Shown: positions 37,690-48,120, counted from the stretch's first letter. The stretch: DNA of 64,000 nt from Datnioides undecimradiatus (GCA_008933995.1 WARS01000010.1:14309210-14373209), one strand, 5' to 3'. Numbers and translations are program-made. Notes: generated from the letters alone by a model not told the origin.

Positions 37690-37790
37690 TTTTGATTAAG
37701 ATTATGATTCAGATTAAGAAAACCTTTATTTGTCCCACAATGGGGAAATCGCACTGTTGCAACAGCAGAGGAAAGAGCAACATCAAACAA
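37690..37790 (-). mobile_element. LINE 3' tail fragment
   Basis: Read on the minus strand it is GCGATTTCCCCATTGTGGGA followed by CAAATAAAGGTTTTC and then a degenerate CTTAATC repeat. Fish non-LTR retrotransposons commonly end with an AATTTCCCC..GGGA..AATAAAG hairpin-like block plus a short tandem tail. The body would extend to higher coordinates and is not recognisable beyond about 37790, as expected of a 5'-truncated insertion. Confidence 0.55.
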
Positions 37791-38086
37791 GCGTAAAAGC
37801 ATGCAGTATAAACATACTAGGATAAAATATACAAGAAAGTTGTAGTAGCAATATATGTATGTGATTGAAGAAAGAGAGAGCAGGCAAGAGCTGTTGCAAC
37901 AAGCATCCAGTCTCGACCAGCACCGAAAACCGTGACAGTGTGTCAGCAGCGTGGGCAGTGTGTCAGCCACGCTGGTAGCTTTTGGTAGCTTCCTGTTAAG
38001 TTTTCTCCTCATCCTCTCATCACATGATCAGCAGCCTTCCATATTCTCATCTCTCCTTCTCCTGTTTATTTGTACTTTTCAACAAT

Positions 38087-38116
38087 TATATCTATATCTA
38101 TATCTATATCTATATA
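38087..38116. repeat. (TATATC)n microsatellite
   Basis: About five TATATC units. Confidence 0.95.
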
Positions 38117-38149
38117 AGTTTCTTCAGTGCTCTGTGGCTCTCTTTCCAA

Positions 38150-38265
38150 CATGTGGTGTGGTGTGAGTGGGTGAATGCAGACATGTAGTGTAAAAGCACT
38201 TTGAGTGGTCCAATGACTAGAAAAGTGCTCTATAAGTACAGTCCATTTACCATTTACCATTCAAG
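38150..38265 (+). mobile_element. SINE-like tail, same family as 28348-28623
   Basis: GTGTGAGTGGGTGAATGC, GTAAAAGCACTTTGAGTGG, TGACTAGAAAAGTGCTCTAT and ACAGTCCATTTACCATTTAC follow the consensus tail of the common fish repeat (GTAAAGCGCTTTGAGTGG..AGAAAAGCGCTATATAA..CAGTCCATTTACC). The tRNA-like head is absent, so it is a 5'-truncated copy in the opposite orientation to the one at 28.4 kb. Confidence 0.8.
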
Positions 38266-38275
38266 CAATGCAGCT

Positions 38276-38965
38276 AGAGCCTTTTTTCTTTATTATAAGA
38301 GCACATTGACATTTATTTATTTTAGTCTTTACATTTAAAAAAACTGTTATTTCACAAAGGAGTATAGACTTTGTATAACCACTGTATTCTTCCACTAGTG
38401 TTTTCTGCTACAATCCGAAGAAGACACGCTGAACCTTAACTTTTTCTGCACTGACAACATGTTCAAAAAGGTGGTCACACCTCAAAATGCTTTCAAATGC
38501 TATTTGCACTCTATTTACAGTCGTCAGTGGGTCCAAATGGAAGTAAAGCCTTCTGAGTCAAACTTCAGCACTGTACCACGGTAAGAAAGAAACATACTGA
38601 TTATCATTTAAGCTTAAACAATATGCACTCAAATCATATTCAGTCTATTAGTTTACACAGCACTCTTTTAAACAGCACATCCTCAATATACAGTGCAGTG
38701 AAGCAGGACACTCCCTGGCTACAAATACAAATTGAGTGAGATTAGTTAGCAGAGAAAATATAAATGTTTCCTCCAAAAACACCTGCGTCTTGTGTTTGGT
38801 TGACATCAAACACACAAGAGTGTCAGCTGCCTTTAAGGAGAGTCTCAGAGCAGCAGCCAGCTGCCAACTGAGCCACCAGGCCTCCCTGTGCAGATAGAAG
38901 CAGCTCTCTGCTGCTACTGCCTGGCCTCCACAGATAACTCTGTTGTCAGCATGCTGTTACACTGT

Positions 38966-39006
<41 letters not shown>

Positions 39007-41794
39007 GTGTGTGTATTCAAAGAACACTGTCAGTCACTCACACCAGTCATGTTGATGTTGCCTGCCTCTGATAATGGTGGATATGACATACAGTTATTAA
39101 TTCAAAATGATCCGTAACACTAATCCATCATGTTGAATTGACTGAATTTAATCTAATTGAATCTAAACAATTGTTCAATGAGGCTTTGTTCATAAATGAT
39201 TTTGTAAGACACAAAACTCTCAACTCCTCAAAGTAGTCTCTGATGCTTCAGTCAATAAATCAGTAAGTTACTGCTGATGAACTCAAGAACATTTCGTGGT
39301 GGATCAAACAGCTCTTTCTAAAGTCAACAGTCCTACACTTTTGATTGCTACCGATTCACTGAGGCAGCTGGGATGCCAACGGGAAGGGCCCCAGCGAAAA
39401 CAAGAAAATGTAATGTTATCTGGCAGGGTACAGTATTTGCTGGTGAAATGTGCACTATGCATGTATTAATGTATGTATGTCACCATTCCTTGATTTGTTA
39501 GTTGTTTGTCACTTTCTGTGTGTGTGTAGAGAGAATGGGGGTGGCACTGTTTAATTGTTCGAAGCACTTTGCTGGGCATCTTGTATGAAACGTGTTTTAT
39601 TATGTCAGGTCTAATTGATCAACTGACTGATAATGTGACTGGATTTATAAAAATCTGTAGAAAACAGGGAAAATGTGAAAAAAAATGAAGATTGATTGAT
39701 GAAGTGACATTTTTCCAATTAGTTTTTCACTCCTGAGATGTGGCATCCCTTCTCATAGTTTTATAAACCGCTTCAGTTTTGGCATCTGATAAGCATTTAA
39801 ATATGTGTAACAGTTGCTCCTATCAAAGTGTATTACATGATCAGTAACAATACTTCCTTACCAACAACATCAATATATCTACCTCTTTTTTTTGTAGAAG
39901 CTACATCTGACAGTCATACAGCATGCCCCATCATGTGGTGACCTTCTGGGAAGGATACACTGACTGTCCTAAATCTCTATAACATACTTAGAAAAGTATC
40001 ACAAACTCAACTCAACTAGTTACAAATGAGCAAATGGTATTTCACTGTATTACATGACAAATTAAGAAGTTGGAGAGTCACAGCAGTCACGGAGAATCCC
40101 CAATCTATATGGCTGGAAAAAGTAATACATATTAACATTATGTCAACAAGAAACTACTGATATATGTACAGGACAAATACTAAGAAAGTTACATAAGTAT
40201 CTGCATCCAACTCTGACCAACCCCCCTCAGTCCCACAAAGCTGGCCCGAAACCTGATTGATGACCAGCTTAGATTCAAGGTTCAACATGGCCTCATTTGC
40301 TAGGTCCTGTCACTTAACCTTGTACAAGATCAGGAAGCTCACCTAATCATGCACAATCACTTGCTTATCAAAACACACAATTTCCTTGCACTTAACATCT
40401 TGCACTACCTGTTGACTCCTGTGTCCTATTAGACGCAACACATTTCCCTAAAATACATAAAAATGTAAACATAAAAGAATGCTTGTATGGTTTTTCTGTG
40501 GAACACCATTAAACAATCAAACCAGAAATCAGCATATCTCTAGTTAGCGATCATTTCCTGTTCTTACTTCTTCGTGTTTTTGGATGGTTATGATTTGGTT
40601 TGGTTGGTGTATTTGAAACTGACTGTACTCGCATCACAGCCTTTCTCTGCATTCCTCCTCCAATGACTCGTTTTCCCTCCACTCTCATGCCAAGTAGAGT
40701 GGAGCTTTGTGTAGCTTTTAACCCAGAGGTTCAAGGCGAAAAAACACTTTGCAGCAAGAGGTTCTGATGGAGGATGGACAGAGAGGAGATGAGAGGCAGT
40801 AACAGAAATACAAAGTTGTGCATTGCTGCTTGGCGCTTAAAGGGAGGATGTTTTGTCTTTACACAAACACAGGTTTATACAACACTCTTAAAACCCTGAA
40901 TTTACAAAACTAAAGGGCTCCCCCTAATTGCCATTTGGCTCTGTTTACCATTCACCCATCAAGTTCTTGCAATACATGAGTATGATTCATATGCAGCAGG
41001 TACTTCCAGTCCTGGGAATGGACAGTCGGCGCCAAGCTACTGCACCAGCTGCACCAAGTTAAAGTGTCTGAGGGAGGACATTCAGCCCAAATGACCTGAA
41101 ATATGATGACACATGGAACTTCATCATAGCACAGCATTGGCCTAGTGCACTGACAGTTTATTGGATTGGACACAATAATTTATCATAAATAGTGCTTGAA
41201 GCACTTACATAATGTGACCTTGAGGCAGGGATCGAGCATGGCAGAGGTGCTGGATGTGGTGTATTTTTGGACAAGGTGAGGTTGTTTTTTTTACCAAGTT
41301 AGAAATATGCCAATGATGTTGCAGTATGGCCAAATAATTTGCATGCAAATTAAACATACTCAGAAATATAGTCTGAAATAATAATGATATATGGTGGAAT
41401 TAAAAGTTGTCACCTGCATAAGAATATTAATTTGAAGTTACTTCTCTGTTTGATGGTAAAAGAAATTGACTAAAACACACAACAGCTCCAGTACTGTCAA
41501 TTTCACTCAATCTGATATTGACATAACATCCATTATCTTATCATGATCTACCATTATCCAGATGTAAACATTCAATAATGTTTCTCGCTACACAGAAATA
41601 TTATGGAATTAGCAATGATATACTTTCCTCCTGTAAAAAAATGTGTTCAAGTAGGATACATTCAAATACTGCAATCAAGCTGCACCTCACATATTTCTCT
41701 CAGGAAGTATAGAAAAACAAAAAAATGAAGCATTAACACTGCTTCATCTCGAGGAATTAATTTGCATGGCCACATGGCTAAACAGTGACAACCA
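38276..41794. other. No gene seen; unique sequence
   Basis: About 3.5 kb with one long TG microsatellite and no supportable gene or named repeat. The 73-codon minus frame at 40952-41173 is not recognisable. Confidence 0.6.
38969..39014. repeat. (TG)n microsatellite
   Basis: About 22 TG units with a single TT interruption near 39005. Confidence 0.95.
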
Positions 41795-41976
41795 GCACCA
41801 CTAAAAGCTACCACTAAAAACCTGATGATTCGAAACCAAGTCAAAGAAGGAAGCCTCTGTCGTCTTAGGTGTGAGAAGAATCCACCTCAAAATGAAACTC
41901 ACCTCCAGAATGAGCTTTTCTAGGCCTTAAGGGCTAACGCCGTGTCGAAAACAGATCTCTTTTACCCACAGCAGTG

Positions 41977-42049
41977 GCCCGGCTAGCTCAGTCGGTAGAG
42001 CATGAGACTCTTAATCTCAGGGTCGTGGGTTCGAGCCCCACGTTGGGCG
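41977..42049 (+). tRNA. trnK-CUU: tRNA-Lys (anticodon CTT), intact
   Basis: This 73-nt gene forms a complete cloverleaf: acceptor GCCCGGC with GTTGGGC, D stem GCTC/GAGC, anticodon stem TGAGA/TCTCA around loop CTCTTAA (anticodon CTT), T stem GTGGG/CCCAC with loop TTCGAGC, and discriminator G73. It matches the vertebrate tRNA-Lys-CTT sequence as I remember it, base for base. The internal Pol III promoter is intact (A box TAGCTCAGTCGG, B box GGTTCGAGCCC), and a TTTT terminator sits at 42056-42059. It delivers lysine at AAG codons. No intron. This is the only gene in the window I consider clearly functional. Confidence 0.97.
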
Positions 42050-42055
42050 TTGGAG

Positions 42056-42059
42056 TTTT
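42056..42059 (+). terminator. Pol III terminator of tRNA-Lys copy 1
   Basis: A TTTT run 7 bases beyond the tRNA 3' end, the usual vertebrate Pol III stop. Confidence 0.8.
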
Positions 42060-42689
42060 ACATTACTGAAAACACCAGGCATCTACCGATGCCACATGTC
42101 AATTCAAGCCACACGCAATACATCATGAGACGAGAGCTCTTGCTTTGCAACCACGCAGACAGAAGGCGGTCAACGCTTTCTGGGCAGGCAGCTCAAATTG
42201 AAGACAAACAGAAGGACAAACTGGCCTGACAATGCAACCAAAGACATTTGGCAACATGCTGCTCTTTTGATATCTCTTGGGATTTTTACCTCTGAAAATA
42301 TCCTGCAATTTGTGATGTGCCAAAATTGTTAGATGCTCAGTGTTCTGTTCCCCCATGGCCTCTCCCTTTTGGAAGGAACTCTGTAACCATCAAGAGTAAA
42401 TTTCATCGCAGAGGATGGCAAAGAGTCAAATTAGTTGTGATTTGGACTGCAATGGCATCAACCGATGCTGCTATTCCCCGCCAGTCTCACGTCCTTGTAC
42501 CATCGTGGACTGCTGCACTAAAATATTGTCTGGTTGGATGACTCAAACCAGGTCACAAAATGGATGCCTCTGTCATCTTGGGTGTGAGTAGAATACACCC
42601 CAAAATGAAACCCACCTCCAGAATGAGCATTTCTAGGCCTTAAGGGCTAACGCCGTGTCGAAAACAGATCTCTTTTACCCATAGTAGTG

Positions 42690-42762
42690 GCCTGGCTAGC
42701 TCAGTCAGTAGAGCGTGAGACTCTAAATCTCAGGGTCGTGGGTTCAAGCCCCACGTTGGGTG
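42690..42762 (+). tRNA. tRNA-Lys-like copy with anticodon CTA (amber-reading) or pseudogene
   Basis: All four stems of the cloverleaf can pair, but the anticodon loop is CTCTAAA, so the anticodon is CTA, which would read UAG. Compared with copy 1 there are six substitutions: C4T, G18A, A26G, T36A, G57A and C72T. The B box (GGTTCAAGCCC) and TTTT terminator (42769-42772) remain. G18, normally invariant for D-loop/T-loop contact, is lost, and lysyl-tRNA synthetase uses U36, which is now A. It may therefore be transcribed yet poorly charged. I call it suppressor-like, most probably a pseudogene in decay, with function open. Confidence 0.75.
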
Positions 42763-42768
42763 ATACAA

Positions 42769-42772
42769 TTTT
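42769..42772 (+). terminator. Pol III terminator of tRNA copy 2
   Basis: A TTTT run 6 bases after the copy's 3' end. Confidence 0.7.
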
Positions 42773-43408
42773 ACATTACTACAACCTCCCAAGTGAAAAC
42801 ACCAGGCATCTACCGATGCCCCATATCAATTCAAGCCACAAGCAATACATCATGAGACAAGAGCTCTTGCATTGCAACCACGCAGACAGAAGGCGGTCAA
42901 CACTTTCTGGGCAGGTGGCTCAAATTGTAGACAAACAGAAGGACAAATTGGCCTGACAATGCAACCAATGACATTTGGCAATACGCTGCTCTTTTGATAT
43001 CTCTTGGGATTTTTACCTCTGAAAATATCCTGCAATTTGTGATGTTGTGCCAAAATTGTTAGATGCTCAATGTTCTGTTCCCCCATGGCCTCTCCCTTTT
43101 GGAAGGAACTCTGTAACCATCAAGAGTAAATTTGGCAAAGAGTCAAATTAGTTGTGATTTGGACCGCAATGGCATCAACCGATGCTGCTATTCCCCGCCA
43201 AGTCTCACATCCTTTTACCATTGTGGACTGCTGCACTAAAATATTGTCTTGTTGGATGACTCAAACCAGGTCACAAAATGGATGCCTCTGTCATCTTGGG
43301 TGTGAGTAGAATCCACCCCCAAATGAAACTCACCTCCAGAATGGGCATTTCTAGGCCTTAAGGGCTAACGCTGTGTTGAAAACGGACCCCTTTTACCCAA
43401 CAGTGGTG

Positions 43409-43475
43409 GCCCGGCTAGCTTAGTCGGTAGAGCATGAGACTTTTAATCTCAGGGTCGCGGGCCCCACGTTGGACA
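43409..43475 (+). pseudogene. tRNA-Lys pseudogene, copy 3 (anticodon TTT, T-loop deleted)
   Basis: The 5' half is intact apart from one A-box change (AGCTTAG). The anticodon loop reads CTTTTAA, hence TTT, also a lysine anticodon. Six bases (TTCGAG) are missing where the T loop should be, so GCGGG runs straight into CCCCAC and the B box is destroyed. The acceptor 3' strand is GTTGGAC. Without a B box or T loop it can be neither efficiently transcribed nor folded. Confidence 0.88.
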
Positions 43476-43969
43476 TTGGAGTTTTACATTACTTTGTCCC
43501 AGACCCGACGCATGGACACCAACATCCCAGGTGAAAACACCAGACGTCTACCGATGCCGCATGTAAATTCAAGCCACACGCATACATCATGAGACGAGAG
43601 CTCTTGCATTGCAACCACGCAGACAGAAGGCGGTCAACACTTTCTGGACAGGCTGCTCAAATTGTAGACAAACAGAAGGACAAACTGGCCTGACAATGCA
43701 ACCAATGACATTTGGCAATATGCTGCTCTTTTGATATCTCTTGGGATTTTTACCTCTGAAAATGTCCTGCAATTTGTGATGTTGTGCCAAAATTGTTAGA
43801 TGCTCAATGTTCTGTTCCCCCATGGCCTCTCCCTTTTGGAAGGAACTCTGTAACATCAAGAGTAAATTTGGCAAAGAGTCAAATTAGTTGTGATTTGGAC
43901 TGCAATGGCAATGGATTGTAGCAGTACAATCTGCTGCTGGTGCATTAGCCTATCAGTGCAGAGGGCGAG

Positions 43970-43980
43970 GGGATAAAAGG
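43970..43980 (+). promoter_or_regulatory. TATA-like box of the insert
   Basis: GGATAAAAGG in a GC-rich context (GGGCGAGGGGATAAAAGGA), about 55 bases inside the left edge of the insert. A start near 44000 would be expected if it is used. Confidence 0.4.
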
Positions 43981-44692
43981 AGGCGGTGTCCCTCCCTCAC
44001 TCTCTCGCTTCCTGGCTCGAAGGCCCTCCCACTTCTCGGCCTTCCGCTTCCTCCTCTGCTCTCAACGCGGGTAGGTGCACGTCTGCACGGTCTGCAGATT
44101 GTTTTCTAGCTTTCATTAGCCACTGTATTAAATGGTTCCACTTGGTGTTTTTAGTGGTCCATCGTGGTTAAGGGGACGGCAGCAAGTTTCTTGCTTATGG
44201 CGACATCGTGGCACTAAAAGGACAAGGTACCTTAGTGTTTATGTTCAGCTCCAACTGTAGCTTATTAGCTCAGGTGTTAAACACCTCACCTGTTTGTTTC
44301 TATAGTGGACCCTGAACGCATCACCATCACACCACAGATGCTCCGGTTAGCACGGAGCAGTGCAGAGCCTCCTTGTTTTTCTCCTCACCAGGAGGACACC
44401 TGCTGATCGGGACCTGTGGCTGAACTCTGGACATTAAGATAAGTGCGGGAACACTGCTGCTTCACGTACCCTTGGTGTGCGGTGGCTGTTTGCTTGGGAC
44501 TGCTCTATCGGCCAGCTACATCGGCCATAGCTGCTGCGCATGCTGCTTTCTGCTTAACTCGCCGCTTACTGCTTTGCTCGCCGCTTCGCTTACTATTGTG
44601 ACTGTTACGTTAAGTTACTGCTTGGGCTCCGGTCCTCCGGCGTCCGGCTTTGTCCCTTAGCGGCAGGCCAGCAGCAGTTGCCCAGTCGGGAC

Positions 44693-44714
44693 TGTGTGTG
44701 TGAGTGTGTGTGTG
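44693..44714. repeat. (TG)n tract
   Basis: GTGTGTGTGAGTGTGTGTGTG inside the insert. Confidence 0.85.
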
Positions 44715-45179
44715 GATGAGTGGATGTTTGTGAGGACCAAGAGGGTTGGATGAATGGTCATACACACTAACTGGCTGTGCGTGGATGAGAGTGAGCATCT
44801 GTGAGGCGGGGGGGTTTGCATGGGATCAGGCAATTTTATGTTTTCTTGAGTATATTGTATTCTTCTGAATTAGTTGGTTGGTCTTTTATTATTTAGCCTT
44901 TATCTTAATTAAACGATTATGTTAATTTGTTGATTTGGTAACTCTGGCCAGAGACCTTTTTCTTTGCCATTTCCTCTGTTTTTGTTGTTTGCTAAGTTGC
45001 TAGTAGTGTGTGATTGTATATTTTGAAGGAGTCTGTATTAGTGTATATGGTGTGGACTAATTGTGGTTTCCCTCTCCCTGTAGTTGCTGAGAGCCGACGG
45101 TGGTGGTGGTGTTCGGGTGGTGGTTTCCCTCCGTGTGCTGTGACCCTGGGATTTGGTTTTTGTTGCACTTCACCTTTCG

Positions 45180-45207
45180 CTGTGTGTGTGTGTGTGTGTG
45201 TGTGTGT
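45180..45207. repeat. (TG)n microsatellite
   Basis: About 14 TG units inside the insert. Confidence 0.95.
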
Positions 45208-45352
45208 CACGTCGGAGTGGGGTGCTTTTCTTATTTTGGACTCCCTCACCCTGTATTACCCTCACTACTGCTGAGCCTCAGCCACAGGAGTAGTGTGACC
45301 ATTTGGTCCCTTGTTAAAATAATATTTTACCTATTGTGTGACCAGCAATTAA

Positions 45353-45358
45353 AATAAA
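45353..45358 (+). terminator. Polyadenylation signal AATAAA
   Basis: AATAAA about 20 bases before the insert gives way to array sequence, a normal cleavage distance if the insert is a Pol II unit. Confidence 0.4.
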
Positions 45359-45431
45359 CTTGTCAAACATTTGTTAAGGGTTAAGGGCTAACACCGTGTT
45401 GAAAACGGACCCCTTTTACCCAACAGTGGTG

Positions 45432-45496
45432 GCCCCTAGCTCAGTCGGTAGAGCATGAGACTCTTAATCTCAGGGTCACGGGCCCCACGTTGGGCG
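45432..45496 (+). pseudogene. tRNA-Lys pseudogene, copy 4 (anticodon CTT, T-loop deleted)
   Basis: The anticodon arm is intact with CTT. The acceptor 5' strand has lost two bases (GCCCCTAGCTC instead of GCCCGGCTAGCTC), and the T loop has the same 6-base loss as copy 3 (CACGGG joined to CCCCAC). A TTTT follows at 45503-45506. The shared deletion implies copies 3 and 4 descend from one already broken unit. Confidence 0.88.
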
Positions 45497-45699
45497 TTGG
45501 AGTTTTACATTACTGAAAACACCAGACGTCTACCGATGCCACATGTAAATTCAAGCCACACACAATACATCATGAGACGAGAGCTCTTGCATTGCAACCA
45601 TGCAGACAGAAGGTGGTCCACTTTCTGGACAGGCTGCTGAAATTGTAGACCAACAGAAGGACAAATTGGCCTGACAGTGCAACCAAAGACACTGTGGTG

Positions 45700-45750
45700 A
45701 CCTGGCTAGCTCAATAGGTAGAGCATGAGACTCTTAACCTCATGGTCGTG
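45700..45750 (+). pseudogene. tRNA-Lys pseudogene, copy 5 (3' half missing)
   Basis: ACCTGGCTAGCTCAATAGG continues through an intact anticodon loop CTCTTAA (CTT) to GGTCGTG, where it jumps to CGAGCTCTTG, a unit position normally more than 80 bases downstream. The T arm and acceptor 3' strand are gone. The CCTGGC start resembles copy 2. Confidence 0.85.
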
Positions 45751-46184
45751 CGAGCTCTTGTGTTGCAACTATGCAGACAGAAGGTGGTAAACACTTTCTG
45801 GACAGGCTGCTGAAGGATGCTGCAGAGGATTGCAAAGTTTTGATTTGGATTGCAATGGCATCAAACAATTCTGCTATTCCCTGCCAGTCTCACGTCCTTT
45901 TACCATTATGAACTGCTGCACTAAAATATTACCTGGTTTTGTGACAGTAACATGCTGCTTTTTTTGATATTTCTTTGTATTTTTACCCACGATCCCCCAC
46001 TTATTTACCCTCTTTTGAGGGAGCTCAGTAACCATCAGAATTCCCCTCTTTCCTGTGCTGGTCTCACATGCTCATCATCATGGTGTCCTGTGACAAAATA
46101 ATGTATAATTTGACATCATGAATCCATTTCAAAGAGCCATTATTCAACAGTGAACCTTCTATACTCTTCTTAATCCATTAATTT

Positions 46185-46350
46185 GTTGTCTTAGGTGAAT
46201 TAGGAGAATTAGGTGAATTAGGAGAATTCACACACAAATCCAACTCTCCACTGCACTTAACATTCTCAAGCCATAAGGGTTAATGCCATCATTTAAACTG
46301 ACTCATTTTTTATGCAGTTGTCCCAGTCAGCTAGGATTGCAGAACATGAT
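46185..46350 (+). pseudogene. Very decayed sixth tRNA-Lys unit
   Basis: CAAGCCATAAGGGTTAATGC lines up with CTAGGCCTTAAGGGCTAACG of the intact units, at the matching distance before TGTCCCAGTCAGCTAGGATT and GCAGAACATGAT, which line up with the first 30 bases of the tRNA (GTGGCCCGGCTAGCTCAGTC, GGTAGAGCATGAG). No anticodon arm can be followed. It is the oldest part of the array. Confidence 0.6.
46191..46226. repeat. 18-bp tandem duplication
   Basis: TTAGGTGAATTAGGAGAA occurs twice head to tail without mismatch. It sits where intact units have TTAGGTGTGAGAAGAAT, so it is a local expansion in the decayed sixth unit. Confidence 0.9.
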
Positions 46351-48069
46351 AGATTTGTAACTTTAATGGAGAAAATAGTATAATGGTGAGGCTAGTTGTT
46401 GTGTGATCAGCTGATAAAACAATGTTCTAACATGATCACAGTTTCTAAATCACATTTTCTTTTAGTTAATGTTCTTGTCTGAGTGTGATCTCCTTTGTAA
46501 TAGATAATCTCTATCAACCAGTAGCTGTTTAAACAAGCCCTCTCTCCACTTCCATCTCTCCTGTTGAGTTTTACTCTCGTGCTGAAAGGCAATCAGCTGT
46601 GATCCACTTATGCCAACAGAGTGCCGGGAGCTGGACTCCTCCATTACAATCAGCAGTGGCCCCACTCAGCTTAAAGACAGGGTGAGACTGTAGGCTAGCA
46701 TTAGCTTAACACTGATCAGCAATCAGCAGCTTCTTCACTCCACAGCGGCTGGCTAAGCAATACTCAACACATCGCACCCCCAAAAACGCACACAGACACA
46801 CACACACTTGACCATACATTCAAAAACATACAGTGCATAGTCATTTGAGTGTGTCAGAGTGCAGGGTGAAGCACTTTGCTGCAATACCACTGTTCAACTG
46901 TCATTTTATTTCAGCAAATAAAATTCATATTTTTTTAGGTAGGTAGGTAGCCAAGAAGGTGGCCAAAGAATATTCTTAAAACAATGGATAGAGTACAAAA
47001 AACATAAAATAAATACAATTAAGACCACTGCCACATTGACACAGAACTGCTTCTAACCCTTAAGGCACATCTTTTTGCTGCATTTACAAAATATGTTTTA
47101 CACCCTTTACATTTATGAAGATGCACAGTTATAAACAGTATAAAATCTATTATGCAACCAATCTAAATATTATCCAGTCTGGACGCATTAACAGGGATGA
47201 GTTTCCAAAACAATCCAAGATAAAATAAGAAGTAAAAGCATCAGTGAAGCTTCCCATTTGTAAGGTAAAATTTCCATTTTACATCTATAGGATATTAATG
47301 GAATGTGGGACATATCATATCTTGCAAAGGATGAAAAGTATTTTTAAACTAATGAACTTTGAAATATTGTGAGACCATTTAAATTTATTTGTTCTGTTGA
47401 GGGTCTAAGGAAATTAGCTTGTAACGCTTTGCTGTTGGAAAATTATTCTGTACTTGTGAGCATTTCATACCAACATCTGCCAAAGATGGACTCAAGAATT
47501 CAATAACTGTCCAACAGATGAGGAAGCACGATATATAACAGCAATGGAAATACTATACAAAACTGATCTTTGTCCTGAAGTTTTTATTTTATTATGTTAT
47601 ATTGTTTTTATTTTATGTTTTTATATTTTATATTGCTTTTGAACAATAATCAGTGGAGACACGCACCCAGAAACAAAAATTAGAGAAAACATTTCAATGG
47701 ATACAAAATTCTCATTTTTCCCCAAGTGCCGTTTGAGTCATCAACATTTGTAATAGTTTTTTGGACATTACAAACTCTGTAATACTTTCAAAATACCTAC
47801 AGAATTACTGTGTTGTCACTGTTAGCACTGAGATTAGCATAAAAGTGGTATATAGCACAATAGGTACTATATGAAATAGGTGATTAAAACACGAGGTGAA
47901 GGAAAGGTCCCATCACTGCAACCAAAGTCTCTGCAGCTCTAATGCTGTCACAGCAGTTTGGTGTTTGGGTTCAGGTTGGACTGCAGCACTGCTGATGTTA
48001 TGCTGCATCTTTATTAATGCAAGAGTTGACTTAATTGTGGATGCACTGTGCTCTGCAGAGGCTACCCCT

Positions 48070-48120
<51 letters not shown>

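Larger units (their letters stand above)
43915..45380 (+). other. Unclassified 1.46-kb insert with TATA-like box and polyA signal
   Basis: Sequence unlike the tRNA units interrupts the array. Near its left end a TATA-like GATAAAAGG (about 43972) precedes C/T-rich sequence. Near its right end AATAAA (45353-45358) is followed by TTGTCAAACA and the next unit. Between them lie donor-like CGCGG/GTAGGT (44071) and acceptor-like tracts ending TTTCTATAG (44305) and CTCTCCCTGTAG (45083), plus a TG microsatellite. Open frames (61-62 codons at 43986 and 44472) are unconvincing. It could be a non-coding Pol II transcription unit or an LTR-type fossil. Target duplications are not visible, and the array resumes at a different point in the unit, so it is not a simple insertion. 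Confidence 0.5.
41795..46350 (+). repeat. Tandem array of about 715-bp tRNA-Lys units
   Basis: Units repeat the order CCTCTGTC.TCTT.GGTGTGAG, CTAGGCCTTAAGGGCTAACG, CTTTTACCCA, a tRNA-Lys copy, TTTTACATTACT, ACAGAAGGCGGTCAACACTT-type sequence, TTTGATATCTCTTGGGATTT and CCTCTCCCTTTTGGAAGGAA. The first three tRNA copies start at 41977, 42690 and 43409 (spacings 713 and 719). Unrelated DNA at about 43915-45380 splits the array. Copies four (45432) and five (45700) follow with shortened units, and a strongly decayed sixth lies at about 46185-46350. Tandem tRNA genes in fish typically amplify this way. Confidence 0.93.

Noticed and set aside
37626-38012. 128-codon minus-strand frame
   Set aside because: It spans a LINE tail and unrelated sequence; composition follows the repeat rather than a gene.
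41795-46350. Regularly spaced repeats as a CRISPR array
   Set aside because: Repeat units are about 715 bp with tRNA genes, not short repeats with short spacers, and the genome is eukaryotic.
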